Shown here: positions 15,677 through 23,364 of the stretch, in pieces
How the letters are laid out: each line of letters starts with the position of its first letter
Position numbering within the stretch: the first letter of the stretch is position 1
NCBI GenBank assembly: GCA_037440925.1
Contig: JBBITF010000022.1
Location: 1-45,024, forward strand
DNA: 45,024 nt
Origin: JAABUE01 sp037440925
GTDB taxonomy: Bacteria > Chloroflexota > Anaerolineae > Anaerolineales > Villigracilaceae
Reading direction: 5' to 3'
The notes under the pieces: generated by a model
Database searches by the model: none
What the model saw: the letters and a program-made list of their open reading frames with translations, nothing else
What the model was told of the DNA's origin: nothing
Program-made: the position numbers and the translations under genes

Positions 15677-16966
15677 TCAGCCTCCTTTGCGCGGATCGGT
15701 GATCACGCCGGTCAGGGCGCTGGCGGCGGCCACAGCCGGGGAGCAGAGATACACTTCCGAGTTGGGGTTGCCCATGCGGCCCTTGAAGTTGCGGTTCGTG
15801 GTCGAGAGCGCCGTCTCGTTGTCGCCGAGCGCGCCCTGATGCACGCCCAGGCACGGCCCGCAGCCAGAGTTGGCGACCAGCGCACCGGCCTCCATCAGCG
15901 TGGTGATGTAGCCTTTGGCCATCGCCTCGCGGAAGATGCGCCCCGAGGCCGGGAAGACCAGCATGCGCACACTGCGCGCCACCTTCTTGCCCTTCAACAT
16001 CTTTGCCGCCACCTCGATATCGTCCAGGCGGCCGTTGGTGCAGGAACCGATGACGATTTGCTGAATCGGTTTCCCGGCCACCTCGCCAATCGGCTTGACG
16101 TTGTCCACCGTGTGCGGACAGGCAATCTGCGGCTCCAATTTGGAGACATCAATCTCGATCTCCTGGTCATAGACCGCCTCGGGGTCGGGACCGAAAACGG
16201 CTACCGTTTCGCGGACGCCCGCCACTTCCTTGAGATAGCGCCGCGTCTCGGCGTCCGGCGGGACGATGCCCGAAGTGGCCCCGGCCTCCACCGACATGTT
16301 GCAGATCGTCAGCCGGCCGGAAGTGTCCATCTTCTCAATGGCTTCGCCGTGATACTCGATCACCTTGAAGTTCGCGCCCTCGGCAGAAATTTTGCCAATC
16401 AGGTACAAAATCAAGTCTTTGGGCAGCACGTAGGCGGGGAACTTGCCCTTTGCCACCACCTTGATCGTGCCGGGCACTTCCACATTCAGCACGCTGCCCA
16501 GCGCCCAGACGGAAGCCATCTCGGTCGCGCCGATGCCGAAGGCAAACGCCCCCAGCGCACCGTGGCTGGTGGTGTGGCTGTCGGTGCCGACGACCACATA
16601 ACTGGGGCGCACGTAGCCGTTCTCCGGCAAAATCTGGTGACAGATGCCGCCCTCATCGCCGCGGATGTCGTGGAACTTGGTGATGCCCTGCGCGGCGACG
16701 AATTCGCGCACCTTCTTTTGATTGGTGGCTGTCTTCGAACTCTCGGCCGGGACGCGGTGATCGAAGATGATGGCAATCTTCGACGGGTCCCACACTTTGG
16801 CTTCCAGGCCGGTGCCTTTGTAGATTTCGAGGAACTGATTCAGCACCAGCGCGGCGTTCTCATGCGACATGGCCAGATCCACTTTCGGCTCGACCACGTC
16901 TCCCGCCTTGACGGCGGCCTGGCCGGTTGCCCGCGCCAGGATTTTTTCGACCATTGTCATGCCCAT
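15677..16966 (-). CDS. Aconitase-family hydro-lyase, large subunit (LeuC-like)
   Basis: A 429-residue catalytic subunit of the archaeal-type isopropylmalate/homoaconitate dehydratase class; [4Fe-4S]-dependent. Seen motifs are FDHRVPAESS, VGTDSHTTSHGALGAFAFG, VIGSCTNGRLDDI (first cluster Cys) and GCGPCLGVHQG (the other two Cys). It moves a hydroxyl group between neighbouring carbons through a dehydrated intermediate. ATG 16966 has GGAG eight bases upstream. Its length of about 430 residues is typical for this two-subunit class, unlike the 470-residue bacterial LeuC. It lies 59 bases after the CoA-transferase gene, with a small perfect hairpin in between. Confidence 0.92.
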   Translation of the reverse strand: MGMTMVEKILARATGQAAVKAGDVVEPKVDLAMSHENAALVLNQFLEIYKGTGLEAKVWDPSKIAIIFDHRVPAESSKTATNQKKVREFVAAQGITKFHDIRGDEGGICHQILPENGYVRPSYVVVGTDSHTTSHGALGAFAFGIGATEMASVWALGSVLNVEVPGTIKVVAKGKFPAYVLPKDLILYLIGKISAEGANFKVIEYHGEAIEKMDTSGRLTICNMSVEAGATSGIVPPDAETRRYLKEVAGVRETVAVFGPDPEAVYDQEIEIDVSKLEPQIACPHTVDNVKPIGEVAGKPIQQIVIGSCTNGRLDDIEVAAKMLKGKKVARSVRMLVFPASGRIFREAMAKGYITTLMEAGALVANSGCGPCLGVHQGALGDNETALSTTNRNFKGRMGNPNSEVYLCSPAVAAASALTGVITDPRKGG

Positions 16967-16986
16967 ACAATCTGCTCCTTTTGTAG

Positions 16987-17005
16987 CGCAAGTCTTGGAC
17001 TTGCG
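16987..17005. repeat. Perfect inverted repeat between the CoA-transferase and LeuC-like genes
   Basis: CGCAAGTC, a 3-base loop and GACTTGCG form an eight-pair stem in the 59-base gap. Its core (AAGTCTT) resembles the repeat at 13167-13186. It could adjust expression of downstream genes or be a short dispersed repeat. Confidence 0.55.
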
Positions 17006-17025
17006 TTTGCGCCACTACCGTGACA

Positions 17026-18219
17026 TTAAATGACCTGTTTCTCCCTCAGCGCCTTAACGTCCTCGGCGCTGTAGCCCAAACTGCCGAGAATCTCCTCGGT
17101 GTGCTGCGAAAGGGTCGGCGGGGGCGTCTCAATTTTGCCCGGCGTCTTCGAAAACTTGGCCGTCAGGTTGAAGAGTTTGATTTTGCCGATGCCCGGCGTC
17201 TCTACCTCTTCCAGCACGCGGCGGTGTTGCGCTTGCGGCGAGGTGAGCGCCTCTTCCAAACTGACCACATCGCCGGAGGGGATGCCCTTGGCGTTCAACA
17301 CCTTCACCCAATGGGCGGTGGTCTCCTGCGTCAGTTTGGCTTCCAGCAGCGGGGTCAGCAGGAAGCGGTTGGCCTTGCGGGTGTCGCGTTCCTGGAAACG
17401 GGGGTCCGTCTTCAGTTCCGAGAGACCGAGCGCATCGGCCAGGTCTTCCCACTGCTGCTGTTGGTTGGCGGCGATATTGATGTAGCCGTCCTTGGTCTTG
17501 AACATGCCGGAGGGCGCGGCGGTGAAGTTGTCGTTGCCCAGCAGGACGGGCTGCTGCCCGCCGATGAGCAGATTGGCCGCCACCCAGCCCATCAGCGGCA
17601 TGATCGAATCGAGCAGGGCGATGTCAATGAACTGCCCTTCGCCGGTGTGTTCGCGGTAATACAGCGCCGCTATGATGGCAAACGCCGCGTTCAGCCCGCC
17701 GACCGTATCGCAGACCGGGAAGCCGCAGCGCAGCGGATTGAGGCGTTCGTCGCCGTTGATGGACATCACGCCCGACAGTCCTTGAATGATCTGGTCGTAG
17801 GCCGGTTTGAAGGCGTCGGGGCCGGTCTGCCCGAAGCCGGAAATGGCGCAGTAGATGATGCGCGGATTGACCTTGCACATCTCTTCGTAAGAGAAGCCCA
17901 GCCGGTCCATCACGCCGGGGCGGAAGTTTTCGACAACCACATCGGCGGTGGCCAGCAGTTTGCGGAAGATTTCCTTGCCTTCCTCGGCTTTCAGATTGAG
18001 GGTCATGGATCTCTTGTTGGCGTTCTGGGCTAGGAAACTGGTGCCCATCAGCGCCTTGTTGTACTGGGTCACATTGCCCAGTTTGCGGGCCAGATCGCCG
18101 GCGTCGGGGTTTTCGATTTTGATGACCTCGGCGCCCAGCAGCGCAAGATGCAGGGTGGCGAACGGGCCGGAGAGGACGTTGGTCAAATCGAGCACACGGA
18201 TTCCTTCAAGTAACTTCAT
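17026..18219 (-). CDS. Class III (CaiB/BaiF) CoA-transferase
   Basis: A 397-residue formyl-CoA-transferase-type enzyme that moves CoA between two carboxylic acids through an enzyme-linked anhydride. The N-terminus LLEGIRVLDLTNVLSGPFAT, the segment NKRSMTLNL, ENFRPGVMDRLG and CAISGFGQTGP are family marks. The catalytic Asp lies in GFPVCDTVGG (D171). ATG 18219 follows a strong AAGGAGG site. Cytoplasmic dimer by family. Placed after the HMG-CoA-lyase-like gene and before the aconitase-like pair, it would activate a hydroxy-dicarboxylate such as citramalate, using for example succinyl-CoA as donor; this is inference from context. Alternatives such as a carnitine- or bile-acid-type substrate are less consistent with the neighbours. 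Confidence 0.92.
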   Translation of the reverse strand: MKLLEGIRVLDLTNVLSGPFATLHLALLGAEVIKIENPDAGDLARKLGNVTQYNKALMGTSFLAQNANKRSMTLNLKAEEGKEIFRKLLATADVVVENFRPGVMDRLGFSYEEMCKVNPRIIYCAISGFGQTGPDAFKPAYDQIIQGLSGVMSINGDERLNPLRCGFPVCDTVGGLNAAFAIIAALYYREHTGEGQFIDIALLDSIMPLMGWVAANLLIGGQQPVLLGNDNFTAAPSGMFKTKDGYINIAANQQQQWEDLADALGLSELKTDPRFQERDTRKANRFLLTPLLEAKLTQETTAHWVKVLNAKGIPSGDVVSLEEALTSPQAQHRRVLEEVETPGIGKIKLFNLTAKFSKTPGKIETPPPTLSQHTEEILGSLGYSAEDVKALREKQVI

Positions 18220-18225
18220 AAACCT

Positions 18226-18321
18226 CCTTCACCGCAAAAGACACAAGGCTTCAAGATCAAAAAACCTGGCAGTTTCGTGGTTAAATTCTTTGGCATTACC
18301 GACTCTCGTCTTACAAGGTTT
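18226..18321. other. Gap with a fragment resembling dispersed intergenic sequence
   Basis: The 102-base gap between the lyase and CoA-transferase genes holds no coding signal. On the - strand it contains TTAACCACGAAACTGCC and CTTGTGTCTTTTGCGG, similar to the widespread intergenic words of the type TTCGTGGTT/CTTTGTGTC. A ribosome site for the CoA-transferase lies at its end. Confidence 0.35.
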
Positions 18322-19245
18322 TCAAGCCGCCCGGCCGCGAAAATCCACAATCGAACCGGATTTCAGGATAAAGCCGGGCAATTCGCGGTCGAAGAAAGCG
18401 CTCACCTGGCGGGCCACATCCAGCAAGACATCCAGGCGGATGTCCTTGCGCAGGCCCATGCGCTGAAAGGTATGCACCAGGTCTTCGGTGCTGACGTTGC
18501 CGGCCGGCAGCTTGGTGAACGGGCAGCCTCCCAGTCCGCCAAAGGCCGACTCGAAGTAGGTCACGCCGCTCTTCAGCGCCGCGTGGCAGTTCGCCAGCCC
18601 CAGCCCGTAAGTGTTGTGGAAGTGGCAGGCCAGTTCCACTTGCGGGTCGAGGCGGCGGATCTCGCCAAACAGGTCTTCCACTTGCGCCGGTTGGGCGTGG
18701 CCGGCAGTATCGGCCAAACTGATGTTGCGGATGCCGGCCTCCAGGTAAGCCTTGACGATGTTCAGCACTTTCTCTGCCGGGATGGGACCCTCAAAACCGC
18801 AGCCGAAGGCCGACTGCACCGAGGCCTGCACGCGCTTGCCGGCCGCCATCGCCTGTTTCGCCATCGGGATGATGCGCGCCTGCGCCTCGGCAGGCGTCAT
18901 GCCGGTATTCTTTTGACTGTGAGTCTCGCTGGCCGAGACGCCCATGCAGAACATCTCCACCCCGCAGGCCAGGCCGCGCTCTAGGCCTTTCTCGTTCAGG
19001 ACAAGCCCGGAGAGGATCACGTTTTCGGGCTTTTTCCCGGCTTGAGCAAAATGCCGGAACAGGGCGTCGGTGTCGGCCATCTGCGGGACTTTCTCCGCGT
19101 TGACGAACGAGCCGAGTTGGATGATGTCCACGCCCGAAGCAAGCAGCCCTTCGATCCAGCGAATCTTCTCTTCCAGCGGGACAGTGACTTTTTCCGCCTG
19201 CAAACCGTCGCGCGGGCCGACTTCGTGGATGTAGATTTTGTCCAT
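18322..19245 (-). CDS. HMG-CoA lyase-like enzyme
   Basis: A 307-residue TIM-barrel aldolase/lyase of the HMG-CoA lyase subfamily, splitting (or joining) acetyl-CoA from a hydroxy-acyl-CoA. Human-type catalytic features are present: HEVGPRDGLQ (R12, D13), GSFVNAEKVPQM, the metal-binding CHFHNTYGLG and the flexible-loop Cys in GGLGGCPF, followed by GNVSTEDLV. Synthases such as citramalate or isopropylmalate synthase usually have longer sequences with a regulatory domain, absent here. In this operon it likely acts on the CoA ester made by the class III transferase, for example citramalyl-CoA to acetyl-CoA plus pyruvate. The true substrate may also be HMG-CoA itself. Confidence 0.9.
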   Translation of the reverse strand: MDKIYIHEVGPRDGLQAEKVTVPLEEKIRWIEGLLASGVDIIQLGSFVNAEKVPQMADTDALFRHFAQAGKKPENVILSGLVLNEKGLERGLACGVEMFCMGVSASETHSQKNTGMTPAEAQARIIPMAKQAMAAGKRVQASVQSAFGCGFEGPIPAEKVLNIVKAYLEAGIRNISLADTAGHAQPAQVEDLFGEIRRLDPQVELACHFHNTYGLGLANCHAALKSGVTYFESAFGGLGGCPFTKLPAGNVSTEDLVHTFQRMGLRKDIRLDVLLDVARQVSAFFDRELPGFILKSGSIVDFRGRAA

Positions 19246-19261
19246 AGGAATATCTCATGGC

Positions 19262-19312
19262 GTCATTGCGCGCCCCGACGGCTGATTCGCCGTTCCGCAG
19301 GCGCGCAATGAC
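19262..19312. repeat. Long imperfect palindrome between IDH-like and lyase genes
   Basis: GTCATTGCGCGCC (19262-19274) and GGCGCGCAATGAC (19300-19312) are perfect 13-base arms. Inside them ACGGC and GCCGT form a second stem around TGATTC. The GTCATTGCG start resembles small palindromic dispersed elements. It ends nine bases before the dehydrogenase stop codon and could modulate downstream expression. Confidence 0.75.
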
Positions 19313-19320
19313 CGGTGCGT

Positions 19321-20445
19321 TTACAACCTCGCCGCGATGGCCTCGCCCATCTCGATGGTCGAGTTGGAGCCGCCCATATCGTAGGTGCGGACCTTGCCCT
19401 CGCGGATGACCTCGGCCACGGCCTTTTCCACGGCGGCGGCCTTCTCGGTCTCACCCAGCCAGTCGAGCATCATCTTGGCCGAGAGGATGGTGGCAATCGG
19501 GTTGACCTTGTACTGGCCGGCGTACTTGGGCGCCGAGCCATGGCTGGGTTCAAAGACGCCCAGTTTCAGGCCGATATTGCCGGAGCAGCCGAAGCCCAAT
19601 CCGCCGACCATTTGCGCCGCCAGATCGGAGATGATGTCGCCGAACATGTTGGTCGCCACCATCACGTCGTAGTTCTTCGGGTTCTTGAGCAGCCACATGC
19701 AGATGGCATCCACGTTGGCGTCGTCCATCTCGATTTCGGGATAGTCCTTGTGGACTTCCTTGGCGATGTCGAGAAACATGCCTTCGGTAGCGCGCACCAC
19801 GTTGGCCTTGTGAATGATGGTCACCTTCTTGCGGCCGTATTTGCGGGCATAGTCGAAGGCGGCGCGGATGATGCGCTCCGAGCCTTTGCGGGTGACGACC
19901 TTGCAGGAAACAGCATATTGATCCAGCGGCAGGTCTTTGAAGGCGCCAAACGGCTTGGAAAGTTGTCCCAGCGCCGTGGCCAATTCTTGCGGCACCGGGT
20001 TGAACTCCACGCCGGAGTACAGGTCTTCGGTGTTCTCGCGAAAGACCACCAGGTCAATATCCTCTTTGTAATTAAGCGGGTTGCCGGGATACGCCTTGCA
20101 GGGGCGCAGGCAGATGTACAGGTCGAACATCTGGCGCATGCGCACGATGGGCGAACGATAGACCAGTCCTTTGCCCTTCAACCCAGGCACGAGTTCTTCC
20201 TCGGCGGCCTTGACCGGCTTCGATGTAATGGCTCCGAACATGGCCGCGTCCACGGTGTGCAGCAGGTCAATGGTGCGCTGCGGCAGGGCGTCGCCTTCGG
20301 TGCGCCAGAATTCCCAGCCGATGTCGCCGTGAATGTATTCGGCATTCAATTTCAGTTTTTCGAGCACGATTTTGGTGGCATCCAGGACGTCCACCCCGAT
20401 GCCGTCGCCAGGCAGCCAGGCGATTCTGTATTTTTTGTCAGGCAT
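19321..20445 (-). CDS. Isocitrate/isopropylmalate dehydrogenase family enzyme
   Basis: A 374-residue beta-decarboxylating dehydrogenase. ATG 20445 is chosen because GAGGAAAAT lies just upstream; an ATG eight codons earlier is weaker. The sequence is closest in feel to bacterial isocitrate dehydrogenase: DLYICLRP (R114), VFRENTEDLYSGVEF (R136, Y143), IIHKANVVRATEG (K213), NMFGDIISD (D270, D274) and APKYAGQYKVNP (K307, Y308, as in NADP enzymes). At the substrate loop it reads RSPIVRMR: the Ser (98) and Arg (104) are kept, but the Asn of E. coli IDH is Ile (100). A modified substrate is therefore likely. It is the first gene of the five-gene module. Confidence 0.88.
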   Translation of the reverse strand: MPDKKYRIAWLPGDGIGVDVLDATKIVLEKLKLNAEYIHGDIGWEFWRTEGDALPQRTIDLLHTVDAAMFGAITSKPVKAAEEELVPGLKGKGLVYRSPIVRMRQMFDLYICLRPCKAYPGNPLNYKEDIDLVVFRENTEDLYSGVEFNPVPQELATALGQLSKPFGAFKDLPLDQYAVSCKVVTRKGSERIIRAAFDYARKYGRKKVTIIHKANVVRATEGMFLDIAKEVHKDYPEIEMDDANVDAICMWLLKNPKNYDVMVATNMFGDIISDLAAQMVGGLGFGCSGNIGLKLGVFEPSHGSAPKYAGQYKVNPIATILSAKMMLDWLGETEKAAAVEKAVAEVIREGKVRTYDMGGSNSTIEMGEAIAARL

Positions 20446-20521
20446 ATTTTCCTCGCTTGTGGGGCGCAAGATGACCCCATTACAAAAATGCAGACTAATG
20501 TTTCATTTGATAGTGAGATTG

Positions 20522-20550
20522 ATTGTAATGAAGACTCAGGCGCTGGACAA
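20522..20550 (-). promoter_or_regulatory. Candidate promoter of the five-gene carboxylate operon
   Basis: On the - strand TTGTCC (20550-20545), 17 bases and TACAAT (20527-20522) match sigma-70 boxes at 4/6 and 5/6. This predicts a leader of about 70 bases before ATG 20445. Confidence 0.5.
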
Positions 20551-20696
20551 TGACAGGAAGCCATCAATTTGGTAGGATGATTATCACTACGAGGTTTGCA
20601 CGCAAGCCAAGTTTACAAAGATTTTACAATCTCGCCATACTGCGGCAATCGCTTGCTTATACAATGACAGCATAGAAGAAAAGAAAGGAGACCGAC

Positions 20697-21284
20697 ATGT
20701 TCACTATAACTTCCTTGTTCAAGAAGACCGTTTTGTTGGCTTTGGCAGCCGCTTTGGTGTTGACTGCTTTGCCTTTCGGGAGCGTTTCTGCCGCAGGGCT
20801 GGGTCAGACGCCTCAACCGCCGGTGGATCAGGCGCAAGTCTCGAATGAACGCCTTGAGAGAGGCTGGGCGCGTATCCAGCGTGGATATGAGCGCCAGGGG
20901 AAAATCATTGAGCGCGCTGGCGAAATGACAGACCGTATCCAAGTGCTGATTGACAAAATGAATGCCAATGGCAAAGATACCGCCGCCCTGCAGTCTGCTC
21001 TGAAGGCTTTCGAACAGGCCATCGAAGAAGCCAGACCGCTCTACACTGAGATTGGCAGCCTCATTAGCGCCCATGTTGGCTTTGACGCCAACGGCAAAGT
21101 GACCGATCGCGAGCAGGCCATTGCTACCCTCAAAAATGTAGGCGGGAAGATGAAGGAATTGCGCCAAAAAGTGGCCGAACCCGCCAAGGCTCTGCGCGCG
21201 GCCATTAAAGCCTTTCGGGAGGCAAATAAGCCGGGCGATGAGGATAGCACGCCGCCCAACACCGACGACAGGCGCAATGAATAA
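20697..21284 (+). CDS. Secreted helical protein of unknown function
   Basis: A 195-residue exported protein. A classical signal peptide is seen (KKTVLLALAAALVLTALPFGSVSA with an ASA-like cleavage site near residue 32). The mature part is Glu/Lys/Arg/Ala-rich and almost entirely helical, with heptad-like stretches such as ERLERGWARIQRGYERQGKII and LQSALKAFEQAIEEARPLYTEI. It ends in an acidic disordered tail (GDEDSTPPNTDDRRNE). A strong AAAGGAG site precedes ATG 20697. I do not recognise the family; similar small secreted helical proteins are frequent in Chloroflexota and may bind metals, the envelope or other proteins. It is a single-gene unit ending at a bidirectional terminator. Confidence 0.8.
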   Translation: MFTITSLFKKTVLLALAAALVLTALPFGSVSAAGLGQTPQPPVDQAQVSNERLERGWARIQRGYERQGKIIERAGEMTDRIQVLIDKMNANGKDTAALQSALKAFEQAIEEARPLYTEIGSLISAHVGFDANGKVTDREQAIATLKNVGGKMKELRQKVAEPAKALRAAIKAFREANKPGDEDSTPPNTDDRRNE

Positions 21285-21303
21285 GAAATTCATGGGGCAA
21301 AAA

Positions 21304-21340
21304 GGATGTGACCATCGCTTCAACGGTGATGGTCACATCC
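21304..21340. terminator. Bidirectional terminator between convergent genes
   Basis: GGATGTGACCATC (21304-21316) and GATGGTCACATCC (21328-21340) form a perfect 13-pair stem with an 11-base loop. TTTG follows on the + strand and TTTTG on the - strand, serving the secreted-protein gene and the electron-transfer operon. Confidence 0.85.
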
Positions 21341-21366
21341 TTTGAGTGATGTGGTGAGTGGACGGT

Positions 21367-23361
21367 TTATAGCGCCTCGTGGACCAATTCGATCAAATCC
21401 AATACCCTCAGTTTGCTCTCGTACCCTGTCGTTTTGACTGCATCAAAATACATGGTCACATCTTTAGGGCAGGCGACTACCAGCGCTTCGACGCCTTTCA
21501 GCGCGGCGGCCTCGCGTATGCGGGCTTCGCTCGGACGCTCACTCACCTGTCCCTCTTGCATCCAAATGCGACCGCCGCCCGCGCCGCAGCAGTAGGCCCG
21601 TTCTGCATGGCGAGGCATCTCGATTAGTTTACAGCCTGTGGCCGCAATGACCCGCCGCGGCGCGTCGTAGAGGCCGTTGTAGCGGCCCAGGTAGCAGGGA
21701 TCGTGATAGGTCACGGCATAATCCAAACGGCGAGATAATCTCAGTTTGCCGGTAGCCAGCCAATCGTCCAAGAGCGAAGCGACGTGCAGCACTTCGTGTT
21801 GGGTGCGCCAATCGTCAGGGTATTCGTTCTTGAGCGTGTTGAACGTATGCGGGTCTGTGGTTATCACCTTCCCATACTGACAACGTTCCAGCGTTGCCAG
21901 GTTTTTCTGCATCAGCATCTCGAACAGGCCCTCTTCGCCGGCGCGACGCACATCGTTGCCGGCGTTCTGCTCGGCGTCGTAGAGAATGCCAAACTCTAGC
22001 CCGACATGTTGGAAGAGTGTAGCGGTCTTACGAGTGATTTCGGTCAGGGTGGCGCTGTATGAGGCGTAATCGCCTACGAACCACAGGTATTCGGCCGGCT
22101 GGCGGCGAATATCCACGATTGGCGGCAGGCCCTGGCTCCATTTGGCCCTCATGCGAGGCGATTGGCCAAAGGAGTTACCGTAGCGGCCCAGGTGATCGAG
22201 CGCCTTTTGCAATTCAGCATCCAGGCGGCCCTCCATGACGAGGTTGCGGCGAATGTCCACGATGGGCGCGACATGTTCGATGAACAGCGGGCATTCCTGG
22301 TCGCAGGCGTAACAGGTGGTGCAATTCCAAATCTCACTTTCCTGAAGCGCTTCGCCGACCAGTTTCTTGGTCAGGATTGTTTGGGCGTTACTGTTGGGAT
22401 GATCCGAGGCGCGCCCGCGCTCTTTCAAGTGGTCGCGTAGGCGCATCATCAACAATTTGGGCGAGAGCGGCAACCCGCTGTTGTAGGCCGGACACACCTC
22501 CTGGCAACGTCCGCATTCGGTGCAGGTGTATAGGTCGAGCATCTGTCGCCAGCGCAAATGTTCGACTGCCTGTACACCCGCGATGCCATTCACTTGTTGC
22601 AATGGGGGAAGCCGCCCGCGCGCTTCCAGGTTGCGCAAGAAAACGGCAAAGGCCGAGGTAATCACATGGAAGTGCTTACCGCCTGGCAACTCGACCAAGA
22701 AGATCAGCACTACCCCCAAGTGAATCCAGTAACTGATTTCGGCAATCCTCCATTGGGCGCTGCTGCTCAGGCCGGAAAACAATCTGGCCACGGCTGAAGA
22801 GATTAGCCGCCAGGGGGCCAGTATGTCTCCTCCCAGGTTGATGCGCGCAGCGTTCATGGTCAACAAACTGAGCATGATGGTCAGGATGAAGAGCAAAACC
22901 ATCACGCCCTGGGCTTTATGGCTGCCCTGGTAACGTTGAGGATGGACAAGCAGGCGTACATACAATGCGTAGAACACTGCCAGCATCACAAATATAGCAA
23001 ACCAATCTTGCAGCAAGGCCAGCGGGCCAAACGTGCCAAGGCCGGGCAGCGTAAAGCCTTCTTTTGCAAAGGCGGTCAACCCTTCCAGTATGGCTTGCAA
23101 AATAGTCAACGACAGAATCAAGAAACCCCAGAAGATGAAGAAATGCGCCACACCGGGCGGCAGGAAACGAAACAGTCGTGCCTGAGCAAACACGTACACT
23201 AACAGGCCTTGGAGACGCTTTCCCCAATCGCGAAGGGGAAAACTGGGTTGTCCACGTCGCAGGTTTCGCCACACGTCGCGATAAATCCGCCAGCCAAACA
23301 GTCCAAACGCAATGAGTAAGGCTAGCAGCACGATGACGGACTTGACCTGTTCGTAACGCAT
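21367..23361 (-). CDS. Membrane ETF:quinone oxidoreductase-like Fe-S protein (HdrD/CCG type)
   Basis: A 664-residue protein with a NarI-like membrane part and a cytoplasmic Hdr-type part. About five to six transmembrane segments lie in residues 9-27, 52-95, 113-138, 150-170 and 208-235, with haem-type histidines (VAHFFIF, YWIHLG, GKHFH). Two [4Fe-4S] ferredoxin motifs follow (C280/283/286/290 and C347/350/353/357). A degenerate first CCG domain is followed by an intact second one (YHDPCYLG 552-559, CCG 591-593, ACPKD 630). This layout is known for membrane partners of ETF (EtfD/EMO type) that pass electrons to menaquinone. It follows etfA by three bases, which supports that role. Confidence 0.92.
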   Translation of the reverse strand: MRYEQVKSVIVLLALLIAFGLFGWRIYRDVWRNLRRGQPSFPLRDWGKRLQGLLVYVFAQARLFRFLPPGVAHFFIFWGFLILSLTILQAILEGLTAFAKEGFTLPGLGTFGPLALLQDWFAIFVMLAVFYALYVRLLVHPQRYQGSHKAQGVMVLLFILTIMLSLLTMNAARINLGGDILAPWRLISSAVARLFSGLSSSAQWRIAEISYWIHLGVVLIFLVELPGGKHFHVITSAFAVFLRNLEARGRLPPLQQVNGIAGVQAVEHLRWRQMLDLYTCTECGRCQEVCPAYNSGLPLSPKLLMMRLRDHLKERGRASDHPNSNAQTILTKKLVGEALQESEIWNCTTCYACDQECPLFIEHVAPIVDIRRNLVMEGRLDAELQKALDHLGRYGNSFGQSPRMRAKWSQGLPPIVDIRRQPAEYLWFVGDYASYSATLTEITRKTATLFQHVGLEFGILYDAEQNAGNDVRRAGEEGLFEMLMQKNLATLERCQYGKVITTDPHTFNTLKNEYPDDWRTQHEVLHVASLLDDWLATGKLRLSRRLDYAVTYHDPCYLGRYNGLYDAPRRVIAATGCKLIEMPRHAERAYCCGAGGGRIWMQEGQVSERPSEARIREAAALKGVEALVVACPKDVTMYFDAVKTTGYESKLRVLDLIELVHEAL

Positions 23362-23364
23362 GAC

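Noticed and set aside
15181..16966. Leucine biosynthesis (leuCD) as the role of the aconitase-like pair
   Set aside because: No isopropylmalate synthase is present and the partners are a CoA-transferase and an HMG-CoA-lyase-like enzyme. It cannot be excluded entirely, so no gene symbol was given.
15629..17023. A 464-codon open frame on the + strand opposite the LeuC-like gene
   Set aside because: It is a shadow of a GC-rich gene on the other strand: it has no family motifs, while the - strand reading shows every LeuC signature and ribosome sites.
19315..20553. A 412-codon open frame on the + strand over the dehydrogenase
   Set aside because: Same reason: antisense reading of a clear isocitrate/isopropylmalate dehydrogenase, with no ribosome site.
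20613..21323. A 236-codon open frame on the - strand over the secreted protein gene
   Set aside because: The + strand reading has a signal peptide and strong ribosome site, and the hairpin at 21304-21340 lies inside the - strand reading.
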